Numbered from the stretch's first letter, positions 25,960-34,735 are shown. The stretch: DNA of 64,000 bases from Roseateles_B sp051857535 (GCF_051857535.1 NZ_JBPZGY010000004.1:310001-374000); one strand, 5' to 3'. Notes: generated from the sequence alone by a model not told the origin. A program made the numbers and translations.

Positions 25960-27363
25960 TCACAGCCAGCCCTTTGACTGAAGTTCGGCCAAGGTCAGGT
26001 CCAGGCAACGGCGAATCAAGGCCATCATCTCTTCGACCTGGTCCCGGCTCATCACCAGGGGCGGGGCGACGATCATGCGGTCGCCCACGGCGCGCATGAT
26101 CAGGCCATTGCCGAAGCAGTGTGCGCGGCAGAGCATGCCGACCTCCAAGGCGGGGTCAAAGGTCTTGCCGCCGGTCTTGTCCTTGACCAACTGCAGCGCG
26201 CCCATCATCCCGCAGGTCTGCGTCTCGCCCACCAGCGGGTGGTCCTCGAGGCTGGCAAAGCCGGCCGCCAGCTGCGGGCCGATGTTCTGGCGCACATGGT
26301 TGACCAGATTGAGCTGCTGGATGAGCCGGATATTGGCCACCGCCACCGCGCAGGCCGTAGGGTGGCCGGAGTAGGTGAAGCCGTGGTTGAACTCTCCACC
26401 CCGCTCGATCAGCACCTGGGCGACCTTGTCCGACACCATCACCCCGCCCAGCGGGATGTAGCCGGAGGTGACGCCCTTGGCGAAGGTCATCAGGTCCGGC
26501 TTGCTGCCCATGGTTTCGCAGCCGAACCACTGGCCCGTGCGGCCGAACCCGCAGATGACCTCGTCGCTCACGAGCAGGATGCCGTGGCGGTCGCAGATGC
26601 GCTGGATCTCCGGCCAGTAGGTGCTGGGTGGCACGATGACACCGCCCGCGCCCTGCACGGGCTCTGCGATGAAGGCTGCCACCATTTCGGGGCCTAGCTC
26701 CAAAATCTTGGCCTCCAGCCAGCGTGCCGCGCTCAGCCCGAAGTCCTCGCGAGATTGCTCACGCCCCAGCTCGAACCAGTGCGGCTGCTCGATATGCACG
26801 ATGCCGGGAATGGGCAGGCCGCCCTGCGCGTGCATGCCGCCCATCCCGCCCAGCGAAGCGCCGGCCATGGTGGAGCCGTGGTAGCCGTTCTTGCGGCTGA
26901 TGATGACCTGGCGCTCCGGCTGTCCGAGGCTGGCCCAGTAGTGCCGCACCATGCGCACCACCGTGTCATTGCCCTCGGACCCTGAGCTGGTGAAAAAGAC
27001 CTTGTTGAACTGCGGCGGCGTGACCTCGGCCAGCAGCTCGGCCAGTTGGATGGCCGGCGGCGTGGAGGTCTGGAAGAAGGCGTTGTAGAAGGGCAGCTCC
27101 TTCATCTGTCGGGTGGCGGCATCGATCAGCGCCTGCTGGCCGTAGCCGACGTTGACGCACCACAGCCCGCTCATGGCATCCAGGATCTTGTGACCCTCGC
27201 TGTCCCAGAGGTAGATGTTCTCGGCACGGGTGATGATGCGGGCGCCCTTGCGTGCCAGACCGGCGTGGTCGGTGAAGGGGTGCATGAAATGGGCGCTGTC
27301 GGCCTCCTGCCATTGGCGGGTGCTGCGCGCGGTGGCGTTGACGGGGGCTTGCACGGTCGTCAT
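25960..27363 (-). CDS. spuC: Putrescine--pyruvate aminotransferase (SpuC-type, class III, PLP)
   Basis: A 467-residue PLP enzyme. The Schiff-base lysine is K296 in LMTFAKGVTSGY, with the pyridine-binding Asp in LLVSDEVICGFGRTG and SSGSEGND for phosphate binding. It matches the SpuC group, which moves the amino group of putrescine to pyruvate and yields 4-aminobutyraldehyde. It lies between puuA (98 bp) and potF. With puuABCD present too, the organism appears to have both the direct transamination and the gamma-glutamyl route for putrescine. Confidence 0.88.
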   Translation of the reverse strand: MTTVQAPVNATARSTRQWQEADSAHFMHPFTDHAGLARKGARIITRAENIYLWDSEGHKILDAMSGLWCVNVGYGQQALIDAATRQMKELPFYNAFFQTSTPPAIQLAELLAEVTPPQFNKVFFTSSGSEGNDTVVRMVRHYWASLGQPERQVIISRKNGYHGSTMAGASLGGMGGMHAQGGLPIPGIVHIEQPHWFELGREQSREDFGLSAARWLEAKILELGPEMVAAFIAEPVQGAGGVIVPPSTYWPEIQRICDRHGILLVSDEVICGFGRTGQWFGCETMGSKPDLMTFAKGVTSGYIPLGGVMVSDKVAQVLIERGGEFNHGFTYSGHPTACAVAVANIRLIQQLNLVNHVRQNIGPQLAAGFASLEDHPLVGETQTCGMMGALQLVKDKTGGKTFDPALEVGMLCRAHCFGNGLIMRAVGDRMIVAPPLVMSRDQVEEMMALIRRCLDLTLAELQSKGWL

Positions 27364-27461
27364 GGGGTGTCCTTGCTCACGGCGTGGCGTGGAATGGGGT
27401 CACGTGGATCGGGGGGCAGGTCTTGCCTGCTCGGCCCTGGTGTGGCCGGGCCAGAAAGGCC

Positions 27462-28829
27462 TCAGACATGCAACAGCAGATGCTCGCGTTCCCAGGGGGA
27501 GATGACCTTCATGAACTCGGCGTACTCGATCTCCTTGATCTCCGAGTAGACCGTGACGAAGGACTCGCCCAGCACCGCCGCGAGGTCAGTTTCCGCACGC
27601 AGCAGGGCCAGAGCCTCGCCCAGGCTGCGGGGCAGCTGGTAGTCGCCCAGGTAGGCGTCCCCCTTGCATTCGGGCGTGGGCTCGATGCGGTTCTTGATGC
27701 CCAGGTAGCCGCAGGCCAGCGTGGCGGCCAGGGCGACGTAGGGGTTGGCATCGGCGCCGATGACGCGGTTCTCGACCCGCCGCGCGGTGGGTGGCGCCAC
27801 CGGCGAGCGGATGCCCACCGTCCGGTTGTCGATGCCCCACTGGATGTTGATGGGGGCCGCCGTGAAGCGGGCCAGTCGCCGGTAGCTGTTCACATAAGGC
27901 GCGAACAGGGCCATGGCAGCAGGGATGTAGCGCTGCAGGCCGCCGATGTACCAGTAGAACTCCTGGCTCGGGCTGCCGTCCTCGTTGCTGAAGAGATTGC
28001 GACCCGTGGCCTTGTTGATCACGCTCTGGTGCACATGCATGGCGCTGCCGGGCTCGCCAGCGATGGGCTTGGCCATGAAGGTGGCGAACATGTCATGGCG
28101 CAGGGCAGCCTCGCGCACCGTGCGCTTGAAGAAGAAGACCTCGTCCGCCAGGCCCAGGGGGTGGGCGTGGAAGAAGTTGATCTCCATCTGGCCGGCACCG
28201 ATCTCGTGGATCAGGGTGTCCACGTTGAGCTCCATCTTCTCGCAGTAGTCGTAGACGTCCTCGAAGAGCGGATCGAACTCGTTCACCGCGTCGATGGAGT
28301 AGGCCTGGCGCGAGGTCTCGGCCCGGCCGCTGCGGCCCACGGGTGGCTTCAGGGGCACGTCCGGGTCGGTGTTGCGGGCCACGAGGTAGAACTCCAGCTC
28401 CGGCGCCACTACCGGATCCCAGCCCTCGGCCGCGAAGAGATCACAGACCCGGCGCAGCACCGAGCGCGGGGCGAAGGGCACGAGTTTGCCGTCGCGGTCG
28501 AAGCAGTCGTGGATGATCTGCGCCGTCGGGTCCACGGCCCAGGGGACCAGGCGCACCGTGCTGGGATCGGCCCGCAGGTGCATGTCCATGTCATTGGGGC
28601 TGATGACGTCGTAGTAGGGCCCCTCTTCAGGGAACTCGCCAGTGACACCCATGGCTACTACCGCCTCGGGCAGGCGCATGCCGCGGTCCTCGGTGAACTT
28701 CTCGCGTGGGAGGATCTTGCCGCGTGCCACACCGGTGAGGTCGGGCACGAGGCATTCCACCTCGGTGACGCGATGCTCGCGGAACCATTGCTCGAGCTCG
28801 CTGAACGTGATTTCTTGTCTGACCACCAT
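27462..28829 (-). CDS. puuA: Gamma-glutamylputrescine synthetase PuuA (glutamine synthetase family)
   Basis: A 455-residue glutamine-synthetase-fold ligase that joins glutamate to a polyamine with ATP. Family motifs: the beta-grasp N-terminus (VTEVECLVPDLTGVARGK), the metal-binding glutamates in APELEFYLV and EIGAGQMEINF, the MHVHQSV ATP-binding loop and NRVIGADANPYVALAA near the end. The ANPYVA variant and the absence of the adenylylation loop separate it from GlnA. Several PuuA-like SpuI enzymes exist in pseudomonads, so preference among putrescine, spermidine and other amines is open. Confidence 0.9.
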   Translation of the reverse strand: MVVRQEITFSELEQWFREHRVTEVECLVPDLTGVARGKILPREKFTEDRGMRLPEAVVAMGVTGEFPEEGPYYDVISPNDMDMHLRADPSTVRLVPWAVDPTAQIIHDCFDRDGKLVPFAPRSVLRRVCDLFAAEGWDPVVAPELEFYLVARNTDPDVPLKPPVGRSGRAETSRQAYSIDAVNEFDPLFEDVYDYCEKMELNVDTLIHEIGAGQMEINFFHAHPLGLADEVFFFKRTVREAALRHDMFATFMAKPIAGEPGSAMHVHQSVINKATGRNLFSNEDGSPSQEFYWYIGGLQRYIPAAMALFAPYVNSYRRLARFTAAPINIQWGIDNRTVGIRSPVAPPTARRVENRVIGADANPYVALAATLACGYLGIKNRIEPTPECKGDAYLGDYQLPRSLGEALALLRAETDLAAVLGESFVTVYSEIKEIEYAEFMKVISPWEREHLLLHV

Positions 28830-28912
28830 CGTTGCCTCATCTTCTGGTCTTGGCCCCGGGTCATACCCACCGGGGCTTCGGATTGCTAGAACTCGGTCGG
28901 GGGTCAGCGGCG

Positions 28913-29737
28913 CTAGGTCTCGGGGTCGCTCTTGAAATCGTGGCGGGGCTGCCGGATTTCATTGCGGTAGTCACGGAAGGCCGCGCAGGCCTCGCCGAAG
29001 GCCTTCAGCATCTTCATCGAGACGGGGTTGCTGGCCGCCTGCCATTCGGGATGCCATTGCAGGCACAGGGAGAAGCCGCGAGTGGCCTCGACGCTGAAGG
29101 CTTCGACCAGGCCGTCCGGTGCCACGGCTTCCACACGCAGGCCAGGTGCCAGCGTCTTCACGCCCTGGCCATGCAGGGAGTTCACCTGGAAGTGCTCATG
29201 GCCCAGCAGGGACTCCAGCACGCCGCCCGGCATCACCCGCACCTCGTGCTGCTCGGCATAGGCGATCTCGGGGGGCTGGCCCTCGGGCGCGCGATGATCA
29301 TTCAGGCCCGGCTGCTCCTGCACGGCCTGGTGCAGCGAGCCGCCCAGCGCCACATTGGCCTCCTGGAATCCGCGGCAGATGGCGAACAGGGGCAGCCCCA
29401 AGCGCAGGGCCTTGGGGATCAGGGGCAGGGTCCAGGCGTCGCGGTCAGGATCGAGCGGCAGGGCGGGGTTGTGGACGTCCTCGTCGAAATGGCTGGGGTG
29501 CACGTTCGAGGGCGATCCGGTCAGCAGCACGCCGTGGGCCAGGGCCAGAAGCTCGTCGATCTCCTCGGGGCTGGCCGAGGGCACGACCAGGGGCAGGCAG
29601 CCGGCCAGACGCACGGCATCCACGTACTTCTTGCCGGCGATGTGGAAGGGATGCTCCCCCACCTGGCGGTTGCAGGCGGGGACCAGCACGATGGGCTTGC
29701 CGGCGTGGCCGGCGGCGGAAGGCGCGTCGCGGTGCAT
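28913..29737 (-). CDS. puuD: Gamma-glutamyl-GABA hydrolase PuuD (class I glutamine amidotransferase-like)
   Basis: A 274-residue hydrolase that releases GABA and glutamate from gamma-glutamyl-GABA. The nucleophile is C121 in LFAICRGFQEANVALGG and the His-Glu pair is in LQWHPEWQ. TGSPSNVHP (about 74) is the oxyanion-side loop of this group. ATG 29737 overlaps the puuB stop by one base (TGATG), so the two are translationally coupled. A longer frame to 30013 lies inside puuB and is rejected. The C-terminus (about 25 residues after the core) is basic. Confidence 0.92.
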   Translation of the reverse strand: MHRDAPSAAGHAGKPIVLVPACNRQVGEHPFHIAGKKYVDAVRLAGCLPLVVPSASPEEIDELLALAHGVLLTGSPSNVHPSHFDEDVHNPALPLDPDRDAWTLPLIPKALRLGLPLFAICRGFQEANVALGGSLHQAVQEQPGLNDHRAPEGQPPEIAYAEQHEVRVMPGGVLESLLGHEHFQVNSLHGQGVKTLAPGLRVEAVAPDGLVEAFSVEATRGFSLCLQWHPEWQAASNPVSMKMLKAFGEACAAFRDYRNEIRQPRHDFKSDPET

Positions 29738-31053
29738 CACAGCAGGTCCCTCAGTCGGTAGTACGCCATGCCCAGCACCAGGGCGGGCGTACGCATCAGT
29801 GTGCCACCGGGAAAGGACCGGTGGCGCAACTTCCCAAAGCAGTCGAATCGGCTGGCGTCCCCATGCATGGCTTCGGCCACCACCTGGCCTGCCAGGCCGG
29901 TCAAGGCCAGGCCGTGGCCGGAGAAGCCCTGGAGGTAATAAACGTTGCGATGATCGCCCAGGCGGCCGAAGTCCGGCGCGCGGTTCATGCTGATATCCAC
30001 GAAACCACCCCATGCATGGCTCATGCCAACATCGGCGAGCTGCGGGAAGGTGTACAGCAAGCGCTCGCGCATGCTTTGCATCAGGTCCCGCGGAGTCACC
30101 ATGCTGTAGCTGACGCGGCCGCCGTAGAGCAGTCGGTGGTCGGCCGTGGGGCGGAAGTAGTCCAGCACGAAATTGGTGTCGCAGACGGCGCTGCGACTGG
30201 GGATCAGGGCCTGCAGGCGTGCCGGGTCCATGGGCTCGGTGCAGACGATGTAGGTACCGACCGGCATGATGCGGCCCGCGAGTGCAGGCGCCAGCGAGGG
30301 AGCCAGGGCCTGCAGGTAGACATTCCCCGCCAGCAGCACCTGCCTGGCGCGCACGCTGCCTGTGCTGGTGCGAAGCAGCTGGCTGCCATCGGCCTGTGCC
30401 TCCAAGCGGTGCACGGCGCTGTGCTCATGAAGGATCGCCCCGGCGGCCCGCGCGGCGCGGGCCAGGCCCAGGCAGTACTTCAGGGGATGGAGATGGCCGG
30501 AGCGCGGGTCGTGGATGCCGGCATGGAAGCGCGGGCTGGCGATCCAGTCCTGCATCTGCTCGGGCGGGATCCAGGTCAGCGGGTAGCCGTAGTCCCGCTC
30601 GATGCGATCGGTCCAGGCGCGCAGCTCCACGGTCTTGGAGGGTTTGGTGCTGAGCCCCAGAAAGCCCGGCTGCCACTCGGCTTCGATGCCATGGCGCTGG
30701 CAGCGCTGCTGGATCAGGTCCAGGGCCTCCAGGCTCATGTCCCAGAGGCGCCGCGCGTCGGCCAGGCCCAACTGGCCTTCTATTGTCGAGTTGTCGCAGG
30801 CCAGGCCATGGATGGCCTGCCCGCCGTTGCGGCCAGACGCACCGCCACCGACCAGCCCGGCTTCCAGCAAGCGTACTTCCATGCCGCGCTCTGCCAGCTC
30901 CAGCGCAGCAGACAGGCCGGCCAGGCCGCCGCCCACGATGGCGACGTCCGCCTCCACCTCCTCGTGCAGAGGCGAGTAGGCCTCCTGACGCGGCGCAGTG
31001 GCGGCGTAGTAGGAGTCGCGGGCGAGGTCCTGGTCGATCCGGAGCAGGCGCAT
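29737..31053 (-). CDS. puuB: Gamma-glutamylputrescine oxidase PuuB (FAD, DAO family)
   Basis: A 438-residue flavoprotein oxidase of the D-amino-acid oxidase group. The dinucleotide-binding motif is VAIVGGGLAGLSAALELAE (about 38-57), followed by GRNGGQ, and a C-terminal YYLQGFSGHGLALTGLAG block that closes on FAD. It oxidises gamma-glutamylputrescine to the aldehyde, releasing ammonia and hydrogen peroxide. It lies 28 bp after the aminotransferase gene and is coupled to puuD. No catalase gene was seen nearby. Confidence 0.92.
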   Translation of the reverse strand: MRLLRIDQDLARDSYYAATAPRQEAYSPLHEEVEADVAIVGGGLAGLSAALELAERGMEVRLLEAGLVGGGASGRNGGQAIHGLACDNSTIEGQLGLADARRLWDMSLEALDLIQQRCQRHGIEAEWQPGFLGLSTKPSKTVELRAWTDRIERDYGYPLTWIPPEQMQDWIASPRFHAGIHDPRSGHLHPLKYCLGLARAARAAGAILHEHSAVHRLEAQADGSQLLRTSTGSVRARQVLLAGNVYLQALAPSLAPALAGRIMPVGTYIVCTEPMDPARLQALIPSRSAVCDTNFVLDYFRPTADHRLLYGGRVSYSMVTPRDLMQSMRERLLYTFPQLADVGMSHAWGGFVDISMNRAPDFGRLGDHRNVYYLQGFSGHGLALTGLAGQVVAEAMHGDASRFDCFGKLRHRSFPGGTLMRTPALVLGMAYYRLRDLL

Positions 31054-31081
31054 GCAGCAGTGATCAGGCGAGGCTCAGGCC

Positions 31082-32398
31082 TCAGGCCACCCGACGCAGG
31101 GCGGTGCGGATGGTGTCGATCAGGCGATCGATTTGCGCGGAGTCGATGATCAAGGGCGGTGACAAGGCGATGGTGTCACCCGTTGTGCGGATCAGCGCGC
31201 CTTGTTCCCAGCAGTCGAGGAAGACGTTGAAGGCCCGCTTGGCTGGTTCGCCGGGCAGGGATGCGAGTTCGATGCCGCCGACCAGGCCCATATTGCGGAT
31301 GTCGATCACATGCGGCTCGCCCTTCAGCGAGTGCAGCGCCTCGGCGAACTGCGCCTGCATCGTGCTGGCGCGGGTCAGCAAGCCTTCTTCGGCATAGGTC
31401 TTGAGCGTGCCCAGGGCCGCGGCGCAGGCCAGCGGGTGGGCCGAGTAGGTGTAGCCATGGAAGAACTCGATCAGGTGCTCGGGCCCGTTCATGAAGGTGT
31501 CATGGATCTTCTGGTGGGCGAAGACGGCACCCATGGGCACGCAGCCGTTGGTCAGGCCCTTGGCGGCGGTCATGATGTCGGGCGTCACGCCGAAGGTCTG
31601 GGCGGCAAAGGGATTGCCGGTGCGACCGAAGCCGGTGATGACCTCGTCGAAGATCAGCAGGATGCCGTGCTTGTCGCAGATCTCGCGCAAGCGCTGCAGA
31701 TAGCCCTGGGGGGGGATCAGCACACCGGTGGATCCCGCGATGGGCTCGACGATCAGCGCGGCGATGGTGGAGGCGTCATGCAGGGCCACAAGGCGCTCGA
31801 GGTCTTCCGCCAGTTCTGCGCCATGGGCGGGCTGGCCCACCGAGTAGGCATTGCGCGCGGGATCATGCGTGTGGCGGATGTGGTCCACGCCGCCCAGCAT
31901 GGTGCCGAACATCTTGCGGTTGGCCACCATGCCGCCCACGGAGATGCCGCCGAAGTTGACGCCGTGGTAGCCGCGCTCGCGGCCGATCAGCCGGGTGCGC
32001 GCGCCTTCGCCGCGCACGCGGTGGTAGGCAATGGCCATCTTCAGCGCCGTGTCCACAGACTCCGAGCCGGAGTTGGTGAAGAAGACCTTGTTGAGGCCGG
32101 CAGGCGTCAGTTCCACCAACTGCTCGGCCAGCTCGAAGGCCTTGGGATGGGCCATCTGGAAGGGCGGGGCGAAGTCCAGCTCGGCGGCCTGCGCCTGGAT
32201 GGCCTGGACGATGTGCGGGCGGTTGTGGCCGGCGTTGACACACCAGAGGCCGGCGATGCCATCCAGCACCTGGCGGCCGCGGTCGTCACGGAAATACATA
32301 CCGTCGGCCTGGGTCAGCAGGCGGGGCGCCTTCTTGAACTGCCGGTTGGCGGTGAAGGGCATCCAGTAGGCATCCAGCGCGGCGGGATTGAGGGTCAT
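31082..32398 (-). CDS. Class III omega-aminotransferase (beta-alanine/GABA--pyruvate type)
   Basis: A 438-residue PLP enzyme with Schiff-base lysine K280 in IMTAAKGLTNGC, phosphate-binding NSGSESVD and LLIFDEVITGFGRTG. The start YWMPFTANRQFK is typical of beta-alanine--pyruvate aminotransferases. As the first gene of the polyamine operon it could process GABA made by PuuD, or beta-alanine and 3-aminopropyl amines derived from spermidine. It is only about 37 percent alike to SpuC by eye, so they are not recent duplicates. The Lrp-type regulator is divergent, 173 bp away. Confidence 0.85.
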   Translation of the reverse strand: MTLNPAALDAYWMPFTANRQFKKAPRLLTQADGMYFRDDRGRQVLDGIAGLWCVNAGHNRPHIVQAIQAQAAELDFAPPFQMAHPKAFELAEQLVELTPAGLNKVFFTNSGSESVDTALKMAIAYHRVRGEGARTRLIGRERGYHGVNFGGISVGGMVANRKMFGTMLGGVDHIRHTHDPARNAYSVGQPAHGAELAEDLERLVALHDASTIAALIVEPIAGSTGVLIPPQGYLQRLREICDKHGILLIFDEVITGFGRTGNPFAAQTFGVTPDIMTAAKGLTNGCVPMGAVFAHQKIHDTFMNGPEHLIEFFHGYTYSAHPLACAAALGTLKTYAEEGLLTRASTMQAQFAEALHSLKGEPHVIDIRNMGLVGGIELASLPGEPAKRAFNVFLDCWEQGALIRTTGDTIALSPPLIIDSAQIDRLIDTIRTALRRVA

Positions 32399-32520
32399 GA
32401 AAGGGCTCCGGGTGATCGAATCCGCTGCGCCTCAGGGGCATGTACGTGCAGCAGGCAATTCGCTCAGTCTAGGCATTCCCTCACGCAATAGGCTTGCGGA
32501 TGAGCGCAGGGCAAACCCTT

Positions 32521-32607
32521 GGATTTGCAATTTACTGCGATAGGATTGCGCTCAATTCGCATTGGATTCGAATGATGAGCTCAGTAGTGCAATTGGATTC
32601 GATTGAT
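32521..32607 (+). promoter_or_regulatory. Phased GGATT repeats, probable Lrp-type operator
   Basis: Four GGATT repeats on the + strand start at 32521, 32543, 32564 and 32595, that is 22, 21 and 31 bp apart, close to whole turns of the helix. The last two lie in the longer copies ATTGGATTCGAATGAT (32561) and ATTGGATTCGATTGAT (32592), which differ at one base. The array covers the start of the Lrp-type gene and its last copy is inside the coding sequence. Such phasing fits binding by an Lrp octamer, giving autoregulation and control of the divergent polyamine operon. Function is inferred. Confidence 0.6.
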
Positions 32608-33045
32608 CGCGCCATCCTGAACGAATTGCAGCAGGACGGCCGCCTCTCCAATCAGGACCTCGCCCAGCGCGTGCATCTCTCGCCCTCGGCCTGCCTGCGG
32701 CGTGTCAAACGGCTGGAAGAAACCGGTGTCATTGCCCAATACGTGGCCCTGGTGAATCCCAAGGCCGTGGGCAAGCAGGGCACCAGCTACACCATCATCA
32801 ATCTGGAGCGCATGACCTCCGCTGCCCTGGCTGCCTTCGAGCAGGCGGTACTGGACAGCCCGGACATCCTGGACTGCTTCTATGTGGCGGGTACCAACGA
32901 CTATGTCATCCGCTTTGCGTACAAGGACGCCGAGGATCTGGAGCGCTTCCACACCCATGTGCTGATGCAGTTGCCCGAAGTGGCGCGCTCCAACAGCATG
33001 CTGGTGCTGCGGACCATCAAGAAGACCACTGCATTTGGGCTGTGA
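32572..33045 (+). CDS. Lrp/AsnC-family transcriptional regulator
   Basis: A 157-residue regulator. The N-terminal helix-turn-helix reads LDSIDRAILNELQQDGRLSN and LAQRVHLSPSACLRRVKRLE; the C-terminal RAM/AsnC ligand domain contains ILDCFYVAGTNDYVIRFAYKD. Start: adjacent ATGs at 32572 and 32575; an upstream in-frame ATG at 32494 would add 26 poorly conserved residues. Its position divergent from an eleven-gene polyamine operon makes it the likely local regulator, with putrescine or an amino acid breakdown product as the ligand (inference). Confidence 0.88.
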   Translation: MMSSVVQLDSIDRAILNELQQDGRLSNQDLAQRVHLSPSACLRRVKRLEETGVIAQYVALVNPKAVGKQGTSYTIINLERMTSAALAAFEQAVLDSPDILDCFYVAGTNDYVIRFAYKDAEDLERFHTHVLMQLPEVARSNSMLVLRTIKKTTAFGL

Positions 33046-33154
33046 ACCACCCCCTACGGCCCCATCAAGGGGGCATGCTTGGTGGCCCGGCGCAGCCGGA
33101 TCCTCAGGCGTTGCGCGGGGCGAGTTCGATGGGCGGGGCGTCTGAAAAAGCAAA

Positions 33155-33173
33155 ACGGACCTCGAAGGTCCGT
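33155..33173 (-). terminator. Rho-independent terminator (minus strand)
   Basis: An 8-bp perfect stem ACGGACCT/AGGTCCGT with a 3-base loop. On the minus strand it is followed by TTTTGCTTTTTC, a T-rich tract, so it works best for leftward transcription from the small membrane protein gene. On the + strand after the Lrp gene it has no T-run and may act weakly. Further hairpins lie at 33181-33197 and 33240-33263. Confidence 0.7.
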
Positions 33174-33338
33174 TCAGGCTGGCATGGTGCCCATGCCGGG
33201 CGTTGAGCTGCACCGTGCGGAGCACCCGCAGCCCCGCCTGGCAACCGGGCATCCGGCATTGCCGGGCCTACGGTTTCACCCCCTTGAGGGGCCAGAGGCC
33301 CAGTGCGGTCGGCAAGGCCGGCGAAGCCGGTCGTGTGA

Positions 33339-33524
33339 TCAAGCGGCCATCAGGGCGATGAGCGAGCTGAGGCCGAAGAAGGCCAGCATCGCGACGATCA
33401 TCACTTCCTCAACCTGGCCGGCCGAGACGGGTTCGAAAGACTGGGTGCCGCTGGCGTCCAGGGCAGCCGGGCCGGCCACGAAAGACGTGGTCACCGGGGG
33501 AAGGAACTTCTTGAATGCAAACAT
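33339..33524 (-). CDS. Small single-pass membrane protein, unknown
   Basis: A 61-residue protein with a basic start (MFAFKKFLPP), a small-residue and polar middle, and one C-terminal membrane helix (about 41-60, VMIVAMLAFFGLSSLIALMA). Codon third positions are strongly G/C, as in its neighbours, which supports a real gene. It can also start at ATG 33536, giving 65 residues. Neither start has a strong ribosome-binding site. I recognise no family. It has its own terminator and a long, hairpin-rich upstream region, and no partner gene. Confidence 0.55.
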   Translation of the reverse strand: MFAFKKFLPPVTTSFVAGPAALDASGTQSFEPVSAGQVEEVMIVAMLAFFGLSSLIALMAA

Positions 33525-33555
33525 GGAGCTTCTCATCGTGTCTGTTGGACGGTGG

Positions 33556-33754
33556 GGTGAGAAGACCTCGTGAGTAGCCCTACAGCTGCCACTCTCACCA
33601 GCCGGATGGGCACGTCCACATGCGACATCCGCCTAGCGTGTCGGCGTCGGGATCTGTCCGCCGCCTTAGGCCTTGTGATGCCCTCCAGGGCGTCACAGGA
33701 AGGAGTATCGCAGAGGTCCGTGAAAACCCTATGACAATGTTTCGGGTTAACCCG
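33556..33754 (-). other. Hairpin-rich leader region ahead of the small membrane protein
   Basis: The 311 bp between the EamA gene and the small gene hold several inverted repeats: an outer stem GGTGAGA/TCTCACC (33556-33562 with 33593-33599), a strong hairpin TGTGA-GCCCT/AGGGC-TCACA (33674-33697) and a perfect 12-base palindrome CGGGTTAACCCG (33743-33754). It could be a structured 5' leader plus an operator. I tried to fit c-di-GMP, TPP, SAM, SAH, glycine and fluoride riboswitch patterns from memory and none matched. No promoter with good spacing was pinned down. Confidence 0.4.
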
Positions 33755-33835
33755 TACTTTTCTGCATAGATTGATGTCCTGTTGCTCGATGCGTGACTAT
33801 TTGAAACAAAAATGTACGCGAATTGAACAGTCGCC

Positions 33836-34735
33836 TCAGCTGCGATCGCGTCGCAAGGACGCCAGCATGGGCAGCATTTGCACACCCAGCATGCTCACCA
33901 GAATGAGAGCACAGCCGGCCAGGCCTGCTGCGCTGAGGCGGTCGCCCATGAGCAGGTAGCCGAAGGCTGCCGAGAACACGGTCTCGGAGGACAGGATGAT
34001 GGCAGCGTCTGCCGCATGCGAATAGCGCTGCGCCACCACCTGCGCTGTGAAGGCCACACCCACCGACATCACACCTGTGTAGAGGATGGCGTTGGTGGCT
34101 TCGCGCAGGCCGGTCCAGCTCCAGGGCTCGAAGGCCAGGGCATAGGCCAGGGCCGCCAGGCCCACGAAGAAGAACTGGCCGCTGGCCACCGAGAAGGGCG
34201 CGTTCATGCGGTCGGCCACTCGGCCCACCATCAGCACGTGCACGGCCCAGGGCAGGGAGGAGGCGATCACCCAGGCGTCGCCCAGGCCAATCTTCAGCTC
34301 ATGGGCGCCCGACAGCAGGAAGGCTCCCACCAGGCAGGCCAGGCCGCCCGGCCAGACCGACCAGTGAGGCACCTGGCGCAGCAGCAGCCAGCCCAGCACC
34401 GGCACCAGGGGCACGTACAGCGCGGTCAGGAAACCGGCATTGGTGACCGTGGTGCTGACGATGCCGATCTGCTGCATGGCCGCGCCCATCAGGAGCAGGG
34501 CGGCCAGGGCGGCGATCTTGTGCCAGTCCCGGCGCTGCAGGGCGGCTCCCTGGGTGCTCAGTTGGCGCTGTTCCCGCCAGGCCAGTGGCAGCACCACCAG
34601 CGAGCCCAGCAGGAAGCGCACCCCGGTGAACATCATGGGCCCGATATGGGCCATGCCCTGGCTCTGGGCCACGAAGGCCGAACCCCAGATCAAGGCGATG
34701 ACGGTCAGCAGCAGATTGGCTTGGATGCGGGTCAC
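33836..34735 (-). CDS. EamA/DMT-family transporter
   Basis: A 299-residue inner-membrane protein with ten predicted helices and two EamA repeats; ALIWGSAFVAQ near the start is the family signature. It begins at GTG 34735. Probably an exporter of amino acids, nucleosides or drugs, but the substrate cannot be read. Not obviously linked to the neighbours, and unlike the EamA protein at 17535 in detail. It is followed by a 311-bp gap. Confidence 0.85.
   Translation of the reverse strand: MTRIQANLLLTVIALIWGSAFVAQSQGMAHIGPMMFTGVRFLLGSLVVLPLAWREQRQLSTQGAALQRRDWHKIAALAALLLMGAAMQQIGIVSTTVTNAGFLTALYVPLVPVLGWLLLRQVPHWSVWPGGLACLVGAFLLSGAHELKIGLGDAWVIASSLPWAVHVLMVGRVADRMNAPFSVASGQFFFVGLAALAYALAFEPWSWTGLREATNAILYTGVMSVGVAFTAQVVAQRYSHAADAAIILSSETVFSAAFGYLLMGDRLSAAGLAGCALILVSMLGVQMLPMLASLRRDRS

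Noticed and set aside
33540..33835. Possible riboswitch before the small membrane protein
   Set aside because: Hairpins are present but none of the riboswitch classes I could recall (c-di-GMP, TPP, SAM, SAH, glycine, fluoride) fits. Left as an unassigned structured region.
33595..33885. A 96-codon minus-strand frame with several cysteines near its start
   Set aside because: It begins inside the end of the EamA transporter gene, lacks a ribosome-binding site and has atypical composition.
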